From: Henckelia pumila | Taxonomy: Eukaryota; Streptophyta; Magnoliopsida; Lamiales; Gesneriaceae | Length of the DNA: 64,000 bases | NCBI RefSeq assembly: GCF_033568475.1 | Contig: NC_133120.1 | Span: 96,924,151-96,988,150 of the forward strand | Direction of reading: 5' to 3' | In this document: in pieces, positions 1 to 10,628 of the stretch | How the letters are laid out: every line of letters begins with the position of its first letter | Numbering within the stretch: the stretch's first letter is position 1 | Made by a program: the position numbers and the translations under genes | Notes under the pieces: generated by a model | Databases searched by the model: none | What the model was told of the DNA's origin: nothing | What the model saw: the letters and a program-made list of their open reading frames with translations, nothing else

Positions 1-439
1 GGCGGACTTGAAATAGACTGGCAATGGCTCTCTAATGATTTCCGAAGAGAAGGGACAGCCCAAACTTTTGACCCGCAAAGATTCCCGCGGGTCAGTATTC
101 TCCAGTTTTTGTATTTTTTGTTTCAAAATTTCCAACTCCCCTGCCATGGTGACATTTGCCGATCCTGCATGTGAATTTTCCTCCTCCTCCACGTGTATGC
201 CTTTATTCTTCTCTTTCTCGGGCCTCGGCCCTGGTTCTTCTTCCCCTTCTATTCCTTTTCATTATCCTTCCCTTGGCCCTCTTTTTCTCCTTGTTGTATC
301 GCCAAGATTCTTTGTACAGCCGCGTCCACCATAGCGTTCATTTGTTCCTGGAGTGCAGCCACTGTTCGACGAGAGCTTTCAGGATCATCCATGATGGTCA
401 TATCTACGCCTTAGACTCACTTCTCACAGATGGTGCCAA
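1..439 (-). mobile_element. LTR retrotransposon leader and gag start, partial (fossil)
   Basis: Read on the minus strand, a primer-binding-site-like sequence (TTGGCACCATCTGTGAGAA, 421-439) directly abuts the inner end of the LTR at 440. It is followed by a leader and by a gag-like start that opens with Met near 401 and has a helical DDPESSRRTVAALQEQMNAM-type segment. The binding-site type resembles Tat-lineage Ty3/gypsy elements, from memory. The element continues beyond the left edge, so total size and the second LTR cannot be seen. The copy looks old and broken. Confidence 0.6.
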
Positions 440-1236
440 TGACGCGATTATCACAAAATGACTACCCGTGGATGGGTAAATTCCCGAGCGGAAAAGGTAG
501 GTGAAGATACAAAATATATGAATATCTTATCCGTTTGGAGACGAAGTTCTACGAATATTTTTTAGAGAGTGAGTCCATAGCCCTACCTTGCCCCCCAGGA
601 CGGGCTTTTATACTCGCCCACCCGGGTCCTCAATGATTACTGGGTATGGCCTTACTGACAACTTTTAGGGTGATAAGATGGTTATCACGTGTGATTTAGA
701 CCTCCACAATTTCCGGACAGAGCCCACTCCTTTGGATCGTGTTTAGTAATGATTGGATTTGTGATTTGAACCTGATACACTTCAAATAAACGTGGCCGTT
801 TCCTGGCCCTAAAAATAGAAAGGCCGGGGCCCCACTGGTTTTTCTTTTCTTTCCTAACTTCCGAAGGCTTACTTCGGGAGGTACCCGGGTTCCTTTCGAT
901 CTCCTGTATCGGTCCGGGTGCTAAGGCCTCCCAGGTTAAGCCTTCCTCGTAGATCCCAGGTTACTGCCACCCAGTCCCGGGTTCCTTAATATGTTGTGGT
1001 TACACCATCCTCCCGGGTCCAATCCACCCGGGATATCGTAATATGATATCACCATACTTCCTAAAGATAGTCAGGCTAGGACCTGCTCCGCTGTCCCGAG
1101 AAGCTAATACCATCTTTTCGGGTCCTATCCACCCGGGGTATCGTCATCTCAGGTCCTATTTACCCGGGATATCGTAATATGATATCATTAATATATCTCA
1201 GGTCCTATTTACCCGGGATATCGTAATATGATATCA

Positions 1237-1240
<4 letters not shown>
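440..1240 (-). repeat. LTR of the partial minus-strand retrotransposon
   Basis: The inner edge is set by TG at 440 next to the primer-binding-site-like sequence. The outer edge is uncertain: a CA near 1236 is followed at once by a TA microsatellite. The LTR is rich in repeated 'acccgggatatcg' and 'ggtcctat' motifs and has an approximately 48-bp tandem duplication at about 1149-1243. No target duplication can be checked because the other end lies outside the window. Confidence 0.5.

Positions 1241-1287
<47 letters not shown>
1240..1287. repeat. (TA)n microsatellite
   Basis: Nearly 50 bp of uninterrupted TA dinucleotides directly abut the outer end of the LTR. Confidence 0.95.
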
Positions 1288-1290
<3 letters not shown>

Positions 1291-2485
1291 AAGGGACAAC
1301 GATATAGAGTGATATGATCTTAACATTAAATTATGCTATTAGATCAAGCAAAACAACAATGTAACCACATTGTTATATAAATAATTAACCTTAAGACCTC
1401 CATACAGATTTTAATTACACATTCTAAATTACTTATTTTCAAACAAAAAAAAATGTAAATATAAGATTTTTGGATCAACCTCGAGTCTACATTAAACAAT
1501 TCCTCATAAACAATAATCATTATGAGATAATGAAAGGCCAAAAGTTTTAGTAAACAAAAGGCAAGTCATGTGAAAGCACACATATATAATTAATGGATTG
1601 CATATGCATTGCGGCACTGAGATTGTCCGTGACATTTTGAGAAACAATTTATATATATGTGATAAAAAATCGTGGAGTATGTTGAATATAAAAGGTTAAA
1701 ATCGATACATATATATTCTATATAATATAATTAGGAATTTTACAAGTATGTAAAAAACATAAAACTTGGACTCCAGCATACTATGAACGAACCATTAGCG
1801 TGTAATTCAAATATATATATTGATTAATATTTTATAAATATAGAAATTGCTTCATCAAACTCAATAATTACTTTTTTAAAAAAAAACTTAAATATAAAAA
1901 ATTTATTAATTCCATTGTATATTTGGATTATTATTATAAGAAAAATGTTATATTAATTTAAAAATTACACACAATTATACGTTATTTTCTAATCTCAAAA
2001 GCAAAATATATAAACCTTGTGTAAGTACAACATAGCTTGTCTTATAAATGGTTGCAATGCAAAGTTAAGCAGATGTGAGCTCAAAACACGCTGCGGCGGC
2101 ATCAGAGGTACGCTGTTTCCCAACCTTTCTTCATTAAATTACTCGAGAAGATCGTAGGCTCCAAATCCCAAAGCTTCATCTTTTTCCAATCCCCGCCTAT
2201 TTCCAAAGCTTTAATAGTCCCCCATGTTGCTACTCTTGCCCTCTATGTATTTGTTAATTCGTACAAGGACTCTTGCGCATCATCACGCTTTGAAACGACT
2301 CATGCTTCATAAAATGCGAGTTCTTGCCCCCCTACAATTGCAAAAAGCTTCGGCCCGTCTTTTCAAACTCTCTGTTCATGTCTAAGATATATGGTTGGTT
2401 TATTATATATAAAGCTTGAATACTTGAATGTGCTGAAGCTCAAGTCTGGTTGGGACTTGATCAAGTAGTGGAGTTTTACGTTTCC
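1288..2485. other. AT-rich spacer and upstream region of the next gene
   Basis: No coding segment was recognised. The last few hundred bases before 2486 become less AT-rich and probably hold the promoter and 5' leader of the small membrane-protein gene. I could not fix a transcription start. Confidence 0.5.
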
Positions 2486-4072
2486 ATGGGAAGTGAAGGA
2501 GAGGGTTTCGGGGAATGGCAGCTGGCTCCCGGTGGTGCGCCGCTGTACTTGCAGAGGGATGAGCATTTGACGCATTTTGATGATTCTGTGAATGCAGTCT
2601 CTTTTGGGTTTGTTGCCACGGCTATTCTCATTTCCATGTTTATCGTGATGGCCTTATTTGAAAAGTTTCTTAGAACCACCTCGCCGGAGTTCCCTCCACC
2701 CCGTGGTGGCCGCCGCGGACTTTCCGACGTCGAGGCGCAAAGCCATGTCCGAGGCTTAAATTCCAAGCTGGGCTCTAATTCTCCTAACGTAAGTTTCTTT
2801 ATTCATTTTACCCTGTTTTTCCCTTATTGGTGTTTTGATGACAAATTGTCTGGTTTTCGTACACTTTGTGATGATTACTATTATTACATAAAGTCGTCGT
2901 TGTTTTCTTTTTTCTTCCCTTTTCCTACGTTATCTGTTCGACAACATTGCTTCTTTCTCAAAGTTGGCTTTTTCTCTCACGTTCGACCTGTTTTCCAACC
3001 TCCATTAAATTTCATGTTCATTTTCATTGACAAAAGTGTGGAGGAGAAAATATTCGAATAAATTATGTAGAAAACAGAGGTGTCAGTTGAGTGAAGTAAC
3101 TTGTGTATTTCGTTTGAGGGGTGGGTCTTTGTTTGGCCCTACAAGGACACTATGGCTTATATAACACATGCAGTACTATTGTTTTTTAAGTATTTGTTTC
3201 CAGACTATATTGGTCCCATGAGGCCCATAATTTTCCAAAAGCAAGTGCGTGTTTATGTTTGTGTTTCCTGAAATATGTAGGTTCTGATTGGCATAGTTTT
3301 GCTACAGATGTATCTAGTGGGATTTGGGAACAAAATGTTTTTTTCCCCCTCTAAAACCTTGTTGTCGATTGGCATTTGGTAAACTAGTGTCTATCTCAGG
3401 TTTTTCTTAACAAAATGAAATTTTGTTAAGATTTTATTGACGAAAAGCTGAGAAACGTTCCTAAAAGCTCTCCCAAACACTGTCGAAGAAGCCTTGAATA
3501 GCTTCAACAACTATGTTCTCATGAGCGTTGAAATATGAGTTTAGTAAGATACGGTATCTCGAAAGGCAGCCCTGTTTATGCCCGCATTTTACCAGGCAGA
3601 TATATGCTATATCACATGGTAAAGTCCTTGATCTGATGATTCTGCTGGTGGTGTCACCTTTGCGGTGTTAGGCTCGATGAAATTATTGTATGGATCAAGT
3701 CTCAGGTGATTGTTTTGTCCTGTAAAACACCTTGGTTGTCCCCTTTTGGTTTGATCCTTATTTAAAGGTTCTACTGAACTTATAATGAGGAGGAAATTTG
3801 ATATAAGATGTGGAGAAAGTACCACCATGGGATACATTGTGGAAGGTTTTTGGCCAAAAGGTGCTGCTTCTGAGCACCAAATTGAAACGATTCAGTTCTC
3901 TTTTGTAAATCTCATCTAAATTTTGCAGGGATTTCAGATATCTATTCGACCCAAAGTTATTTCCGTTCTGATGCCTGGTGACAGTATTCCGAAGTTCATC
4001 GCACATCCTGCCCCCGCTCCATTGCCTCCAGAGCACGTTTCATGGCCTTCACATAGACAGGAACCGGTATAA
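2486..4072 (+). CDS. Small single-pass membrane protein, At5g65660-like (hydroxyproline-rich glycoprotein family annotation)
   Basis: Two exons, 2486-2788 and 3929-4072, are joined in phase 0 across a 1,140-nt GT-AG intron and encode 148 residues. The start is the first in-frame ATG; the open frame upstream has only TTG. Residues 1-35 are acidic and aromatic. About residues 43-66 form one hydrophobic helix (SFGFVATAILISMFIVMALF). A basic, proline-rich cytosolic-type segment follows (PEFPPPRGGRRG). Exon 2 carries the family hallmark ISVLMPGDSIPKFIAHPAPA-PLPPE. In memory this ending is shared by plant proteins annotated as hydroxyproline-rich glycoprotein family, whose role is not established. 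I recognise the family but cannot state a function. Confidence 0.85.
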
Positions 4073-4785
4073 AAGTATTGCACTTTTCGCCGATTCTACC
4101 TGAACGTCGTTCCAGTATGCAGAATCTCGAAATGTTTGGACATTGAGGTCAACTTGAGCTTTTATGATATGATGATGTTGTGTATATAATCAAGCTAAAA
4201 ACTAGTACTTGACTAGTGTTTCTAAAATTGAATTGTATATCGAGTGCAAGTGTTGGATCTAGTTGAGTTCCAGGATTCTGTATGGTAATGAACTTTATTG
4301 AGTCATTTTGGGAGTTGGTTTGTTTGGTTTATAAGATATTTCGAAGCTAAAAAGGTGTAATAAGTATTTGGCTTTAACATTTAGTCCGGTTGAGGTGTAA
4401 GTTTTTGGCAGAAAGAATTCAAGTGTCATTTCAAATGAACTGGATTTCACTGTCTTCTTGTGGACTTGACAATAAACTCATTCCTATCCTCTTCAATTCC
4501 TATCCAATTTCTGCTCCAATTCTAAAAAAATCTGCACTAACTCGTATAAAACTTGAAAAAAAAAAACACACAATTGGAGCTGTGCTTGTACAGATCCTGT
4601 CCCGGATACTTGTTAAAAAAAAGGAAGACGACCTTTGACTTTTCATTCACACAAATCCACAAATATGTGTCATAAAATTTTATTAATTTTTTGTTGTTTT
4701 TGGGACGACAACACATGAGACAAGTTTAAAGACCAAAATAGCCTTCGCTAAGCTAAAATTTACAAACCTTACTAACCCCTTAACA
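4073..4785. other. Convergent 3' spacer
   Basis: AT-rich DNA between two convergent genes. It should contain both 3' UTRs. No other structure was recognised. Confidence 0.5.
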
Positions 4786-5637
4786 CTACAGAAATATGAA
4801 ACATTCCAAGGATACAACTGGGTTTTCAAGCATCTCATTACTTGTCAGCGGCCACTTGCGATCTCTACCATTCTCTTTCCCTTCGTCCACTTTTCGGAGC
4901 CTATCTCCCAACCCGGATCCGACCCGTCCTGGAGATTTCCCAAACCTTCTGGATGATGGGCTCCGACCAAGGTCCGTTTTCGAAGACCCGCCATTGTTTC
5001 TGCTCACCGGAGACCTTGACCGTCTTCCGGATATTTCACCGGTATCCTTCTTCCTCCCATTCCCGGACGAAGAAATGGATCCGGGTCTTGAACGATCCAT
5101 CGAAGATTCGGACGCCCGACCCGGAGATTTCCCCAACGTCTTATCCCTCTTCACCTCGCCGGGGGGTCGGTTCTTCAGCCTAGCCGGAGACTTCTGGTAC
5201 ACATCGCGGACTTCATCGTTTCCATTGCCCTTTTTTCCTCTCTTCTCCTTAATATTTGCCAAACCACCAACACCGCCGCCGTGGGTGCTGCAGATCTCAG
5301 GCACCTCCGCCGCGCAGGTTTTCTTGGTGACTGTACCTTCTGGGTGTTTTTCAGCTGGAAGCTTGGAGAAGTCTGTTAACAAAGGCGCGGCCTTGATGAA
5401 AGGAGTTTCGTTTTGTTGGGATGAAGGTGGCAGTTGTTTAGCAACGGCGGGGGTTTCGGAGAGGACTTCTTTGACTGTTTCTTCGTCTGAGAACGGTAGA
5501 GTGGGTGGCGGAGATTTGCTGCGAGCGTCGGCGGTGCCACGGCGTTGTTTTCTGGTACATTTAGACTTGGATTTGTGATGTTTCTTCAGTGACTTGGAAG
5601 TTACTGAGGAGCGGTTGGTGCTAATGCAGATACCCAT
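4786..5637 (-). CDS. N-acylated basic Ser/Arg/Pro-rich protein (SRRM-like annotation)
   Basis: A single exon encodes 283 residues. The N-terminus MGICIS fits dual lipidation: Gly2 for N-myristoylation and Cys4 for palmitoylation, so the protein is probably plasma-membrane anchored despite a very basic, disordered body. Hallmarks are the early acidic patch FSDEETVKEVLSETP, then repeated KSP/GRSP/SRSP boxes (about residues 145-250), and the C-terminal block ENPVVSLECFIFL. From memory that C-terminus is near-invariant in a plant family labelled serine/arginine repetitive matrix-like, so the gene appears complete. The repeated SP sites could be proline-directed kinase targets (inference). Biochemical role is unknown. 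The long plus-strand open frame across it is a shadow. Confidence 0.85.
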   Translation of the reverse strand: MGICISTNRSSVTSKSLKKHHKSKSKCTRKQRRGTADARSKSPPPTLPFSDEETVKEVLSETPAVAKQLPPSSQQNETPFIKAAPLLTDFSKLPAEKHPEGTVTKKTCAAEVPEICSTHGGGVGGLANIKEKRGKKGNGNDEVRDVYQKSPARLKNRPPGEVKRDKTLGKSPGRASESSMDRSRPGSISSSGNGRKKDTGEISGRRSRSPVSRNNGGSSKTDLGRSPSSRRFGKSPGRVGSGLGDRLRKVDEGKENGRDRKWPLTSNEMLENPVVSLECFIFL

Positions 5638-7190
5638 GGGGGTCTGTTTCAGAGAAGACGACGGAGCAACGGCGGCGGAGGCTTAGAGTTTAGGAGAAGG
5701 GGAAGTGTTGAAAGAGGTCAGTCGTAGATTGCATGTATTTATTAGGTTTGTTGGAGAGAGATTTTGCGGCCTTCTCTAGTTGGCAAGGAAATTGACTAGA
5801 CGAAGACTAGGCAACTGTATTTTTTTAATGAACAGTGAAAATTCTTTTTTCAAAATAAATAAGTAATAATAGGGCAAATTTTTTGTTTTAAAAAATACAA
5901 AATTTGATTCCACATATTTCGATTTATATCTGGTTAATTCATGTATAATTGACTTGTTCCTTCCCAATTAGTGGACAGTAGATTTCTTTTTAAAAAAATT
6001 ATGAGCCGATTAAATCGGATTTGTCTATGTTATAATATGAGTAAATGTCCTAAATATTAATCCAGATATCTTTACTATATTGTAATATATAATCGTTAGT
6101 AACTAGATTCGGTAGATTTGGTCATTTATTAATAGATGTTCAAATTTATTTTTTTATCGTTGTTTCAATATATTTATAATAATTAAAAAATACAAAAGTA
6201 AATTGATCATTCAAAAATTTCCCGCCTCCTCTTTCAATTATATCTCATTATCTTAAGTCTTAATTACCACTATCTCGTTACTATAATATAGGGAAAAAAA
6301 ATCATAAACAACTTCACATTTACAAAAAATATATTTTACAGTGCATTAATTATAAATACTAATGTTCATTGCACGCGATGCGTGCATATATATAAATTTT
6401 TTATGTTAATTGATTTTCATATTATTTCTAGAAGTCACATGATGAATTAAATATTCAAAATTTTAAAAGTGATAACAATCTAATATAATCTAAATATTTA
6501 AAAATACAAATAAAGATAGAGAATGTCATTTTGGTAAATAAGATAAAATCTAATGGCAAAAAAATAAGAGATCATATAAAATGACTAATTTGTCTAATAT
6601 TTTTGGTTTTGTTTGGAATTAAATTAAAATATAATCGTAATTTAATCCCAAACTTTATCAATTAATTTAAGTTAATTAATTAAAGGCTCTTTACTATAAA
6701 ATATACTAAGATGTTACATTATTCGCATGTAAATGTAATGTAACGTGTGGACTCATGTGAAAAAAAAAACGTATAGTCTCGCATAACCATGTATATCTTC
6801 AGATGACTAGGATAGCATCGAAAACCCGATTAAATCTCATGTAATTACGACTTACGAGACACATGATCACCTGACCCAGAAAGGTAAATTAATATTGTGC
6901 TAGCTCAATGTATTTTTAAAAAAAAAATCATCATATTTTTGAATATGTGATTGTATTTACTAAAATATAAAAATCGGGGTTTTAAATTTAAAACCATGCA
7001 CGACGCAATAAATTAGTAGTGAGTGAGAATAGATCCATCAACATCGAAGGGGTAGTGGTTCCATGTTACGAGAAATAAAAAATGGGAGCTACTTCCCTGT
7101 AAAATATTATTATATCAAGTCTTTCTCGTTCGCCCTACATCATCTAAATGCGCCACATGCACCCTTCTTCTCCTTTCACGTTCCGGGATG
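5638..7190. other. AT-rich intergenic region
   Basis: The 5638-5760 part is the likely promoter and leader of the minus-strand gene. The rest is AT-rich with no coding signal, apart from the hairpin described separately at 6371-6385. Confidence 0.5.
6357..6385 (-). mobile_element. Decayed Helitron-like 3' end (hairpin)
   Basis: GCACGC-gat-GCGTGC forms a short hairpin. On the minus strand it is followed after about ten bases by TTAGT, one change away from the CTAGT of a Helitron 3' end. The much better preserved end at 17151 has the same layout. The other terminus is not recognisable, so this is only a suggested relic. Confidence 0.3.
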
Positions 7191-7750
7191 AAAAGCCCAA
7201 CACTTTAATGCTAAGCATTAATGAATTTCCCGCTGTTCGATCGTTAATTGAGCAGTTCATGTTTTCATCTTACAAACGCGTGCATGACCATACAGCCACA
7301 CAAACACACACACACACCCCGCAGGATCTGTAGCTTTTGTAGATAGATTTTAAATCAATTATGTACATGATTAGTATATGAATAAGTCGTTCATGAGCTA
7401 TTCAGAGCTCCGTTTTATGACCATACGGCCACACAAGCGCACACACACACCGCGGGCAATGTAGCTTTTTTGAATAGATTTTAAAATAGTTTTGTGTAAA
7501 TGAATCAAGTCGTTCATGAGTTGTTCGGAATTTGATTCAATGAAAGCTTGTTTGAGCTTATTTAATGAGACTCGTTAAAATAAATAAACCAAGATCAATC
7601 TTTATGATATTCAGCATGTTTCGGGATACTTTATTACTCAACATTAATGAACTTCCCGCAGTTTGATAGTTGATTAATATAAGCAGTGTTTTAATCTTAA
7701 AACGCATGCACGGACATAAAACTTACACATGGGCTTTGTAAATTAAATTA
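7191..7750. repeat. Imperfect local triplication with CA-rich core
   Basis: Blocks at about 7195-7370, 7395-7500 and 7625-7745 share degenerate segments: 'cattaatgaa-ttcccgc', 'gcatgaccatac-gccacacaa', a short (CA)n run, and 'tgtagctttt-agattttaaa'. The 7505-7610 stretch also resembles the arm of the hAT-like MITE at 32878 (gagctt-tttaatgagactcgtta). No protein was recognised. Confidence 0.55.
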
Positions 7751-7859
7751 GGATAGATTTAGGTTTGGTCCATGATTCAAATTCAGCGGGCTCGGTCTTC
7801 ATTAGTTGGTTAAAAAAGTTTAGAAAGTAGGCCCATGAGCTATTTCAAGGTGATTCGTT

Positions 7860-8552
7860 TTTCGAATACTATTTTGTGGTGTGTTTGGCAAAATAGAAAT
7901 GACATGGTTTGAAATGGGAGGTGCAAGTTAGCTACTGTTATTTTTCAATCGGCTTTTAATATCCACTCTCAATGGTTAATGGTTAAGCAGGTGGGTGCTC
8001 AACCCTCCTCTTCTACTTCACAGATTGGGTTTCGAAGGTGAATAAAGCCTCCTGAAAAAATTTTTAAGTGTAATGTTGATGTTGCTGTGATTGATAATTA
8101 TTCTCATTTTGGCTATGGTTGCGTTCTTCGTAATACTTATGGAGTAGTGGCAGCTGCTACTCATGGTAGATTGCAGGGACACCTTAACGCAATGGTAGCA
8201 GAAGCCTTGAGTATACGAGAAGCTCTTAGTTGGCTTAAAAGTTTAGACTTTTCTCATATCATTGTTGAATCTGATGCTCTGCTGGTCATTGAAGCGTTGA
8301 ATAATTCTTCGAAGTCTGATTCTTCTAGATTAGGCTTAATAGTGGATGATTGTAAAATCCTTGCTGGGGATTTCTCGTCTTGTCAATTTATTTTTTTGTA
8401 TAGATCAGCGAACCAGGCTGCCCATGCTTTGGCTAGGAAAGCGGTTTCTATGTCTGGTTTGTTAGAAAGGGCTACGCCCTCTCCTACTTTTATTTCCTCT
8501 GTAATTTTGTAGAATTTGGTATAATGTTATTTATCTTGTTTCAAAAAAAAAA
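7860..8552 (+). mobile_element. 5'-truncated LINE with RNase H domain and poly(A) tail
   Basis: A continuous reading frame from about 7867 resembles the C-terminus of plant L1-type non-LTR elements: an ILWCVWQNRND linker, then an RNase H domain of the RVT_3 type. Two TGA codons interrupt the linker part (near 7907 and 8038), while 8087-8512 is open. RNase H acidic residues are visible as NVD, AEAL (Glu) and ESD, with a later NQAAHALAR segment. A ten-base poly(A) at 8543-8552 follows about 30 bases after the stop, as expected for a LINE 3' end. The reverse transcriptase and endonuclease are missing. It could instead be a stand-alone RNase H-like plant gene relic, but the poly(A) favours a LINE. 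Confidence 0.75.
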
Positions 8553-10628
8553 GTTCGTAAAAAAGAATAGTGGTCATTAAGTGGCCACTTCATATTTTAT
8601 CAACTGCGGCCCTTTATCTGTCACTCAATGAATGAAACGAAACATTGCATTGCTAGAAACTTGTGGAGTGGGATCAAAAATAGACTTGGATAGCTCACCT
8701 CTTGATAATTGAAAACTGATGTTACGATCTAATTATTGAGTATATACACTTTTCTTTCATTTTTATAATCGAGTCCGAATTGGAAATTGCCAAGTATCAT
8801 TTTTGTCGCTTTGTCATATAATAATTGATGTTAATCTGATGCTACAAGTTTTTATTTTTGTCTTCTCCTGCTGAAAATAATTTATGTTCAGAATGAAGCT
8901 TTCTTTAACCACGATAATGAGAATCATGGCATTAATTAATTATATATCATTTAACCTAAAATCATAGTTGATATACCGTCACTGTGTAAATTGAAATATC
9001 ATAATGTCCTATAGTGAAACATATGAGCCTTAGTTCAAATACTAGTTAATTAGAGAATCAAAGTTATTGTCATTCGATCGAGTTTTTTGTAGTTTTGTAA
9101 AACACGTCATTCAAATCCATATATTTGTGAAAAGTACTTAATACGGTTGACATAAAAAATACGTATTTTTCAAATGTAGGCCATACATGTCCATAAAAAT
9201 TGATTTTATTCGTCGGAATGTCATAAAATTTAATTGGAGATTTTAATAAAAATATTTTTTAATACAATATCGCATGGTATAGGCAAAACACTAAAACAAA
9301 TAGAGGCAAAAATGAAATTGATGCCATTAAAGATCTATCTGAAGTCTGAACTAACAAGACCCGAGAAAAATATTGTTGCAATCCTCATTATTGATTTTTG
9401 ATTCGATGATGAGATAAATAATATATGAATAAATAATATAATATAATATAAAATAAATAAAAATGATAATAAATATAATTTTTGATTTAATTGATAGATT
9501 ATAGCTTATTTGATTTGATTTGATTGATTAATTTTATATAAAAATGATAAATTATTATTTTGTTTAAATAAAATATGAATAATATTATTTATAAATTTAA
9601 TATAGTAATTTAAATTCAATGATTTGATTGATGTAAGATAAATATAAATGATTTGATTGATGTAAAAAAATTTAATAATTAGATAAATAATATGACACGC
9701 ATAATTGAATAAAATAAATTATACATGTACTCATTATACTATACCAAACTTAAGGTATTAGTAGGATCCAATTATAACACGAGTAAAGTTATGTTTGTAA
9801 TCTATCTAAACATAAAATGACTAAATTTTTTTTAACATATTTATTAAGAAAAAATTCTAAATAAAAATATTTGTTTTAAAAACTACACACCATGTTCAAG
9901 AAGCTGATTCGTCCACCTTCCATACACCGCCCTTTCTTTTGTTCTTTGATAATCTGCTTTTTAATTTAATTTTCAATTTCTTTAGGATAATTTTCAAATT
10001 AATATAAAAGCATTCCAAGAAGTTCCAGCATCACTATTAAGTAATTCTCTGTCCCTTTGCTATTTACAGGTAAAGGTTCGTTTAACCGGTACGTAATCAG
10101 ATCAGTGCTAATCCTAATAAATCAACAAGAAACTGAAAACAGAAAAGGGATGGTGGCTGTAATTCACCAACATTCAAACGTCAAATTCTTAAATGGGTAT
10201 ATGCGCACTTTTTGAGGGGAAAAACAAGAAAACAGAGTGCAAAGCGCCCACTTTTACAGTCACCCGTCCCTGTCAAGGTTTCGCGCTTTGTTGTATGCGT
10301 ATGTTTTGCATTTCTTTAGCAAAAGGAGCTCTTGTTAAGGCTCTTGACCCAGATCGTTGGCTTCTTGTTCTAGAATAACTCTCGCTTTCACGAAGTGTGT
10401 GACTTGTGTGTGTTCCTGGAGTCTGCAGTTCTTGGATTGTCTCGGCTTCAAGAGTTCTTGCGTTTGCATTTTAAGGATTTTGGTTTTTGCATTTCGGGAT
10501 TTTGAACTCCGTGTCTTCTGTTATTGGGGTTATGGAGTGGTTTTCCTGAAGATTTTGTTGAAGAATCTGGCAGAAAAGGAAAAAAAGTAGGAAACTTTGA
10601 AGTGTAGGCCGGCCATAACTGATGACCG
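8553..10628. other. AT-rich intergenic region and promoter/leader of the STRUBBELIG-like gene
   Basis: 8553-9900 is low-complexity AT DNA, with the phrase 'aatgatttgattgatgtaa' twice near 9617-9666. 10000-10628 is more complex and probably contains the promoter and the 5' leader of the downstream receptor gene. No other gene was recognised. Confidence 0.5.

Noticed and set aside
4796-5578. 260-codon plus-strand open frame
   Set aside because: It is antisense to the acylated Ser/Arg-rich gene, whose start, domain order and conserved C-terminus are clear. The antisense frame is a by-product of its codon composition.
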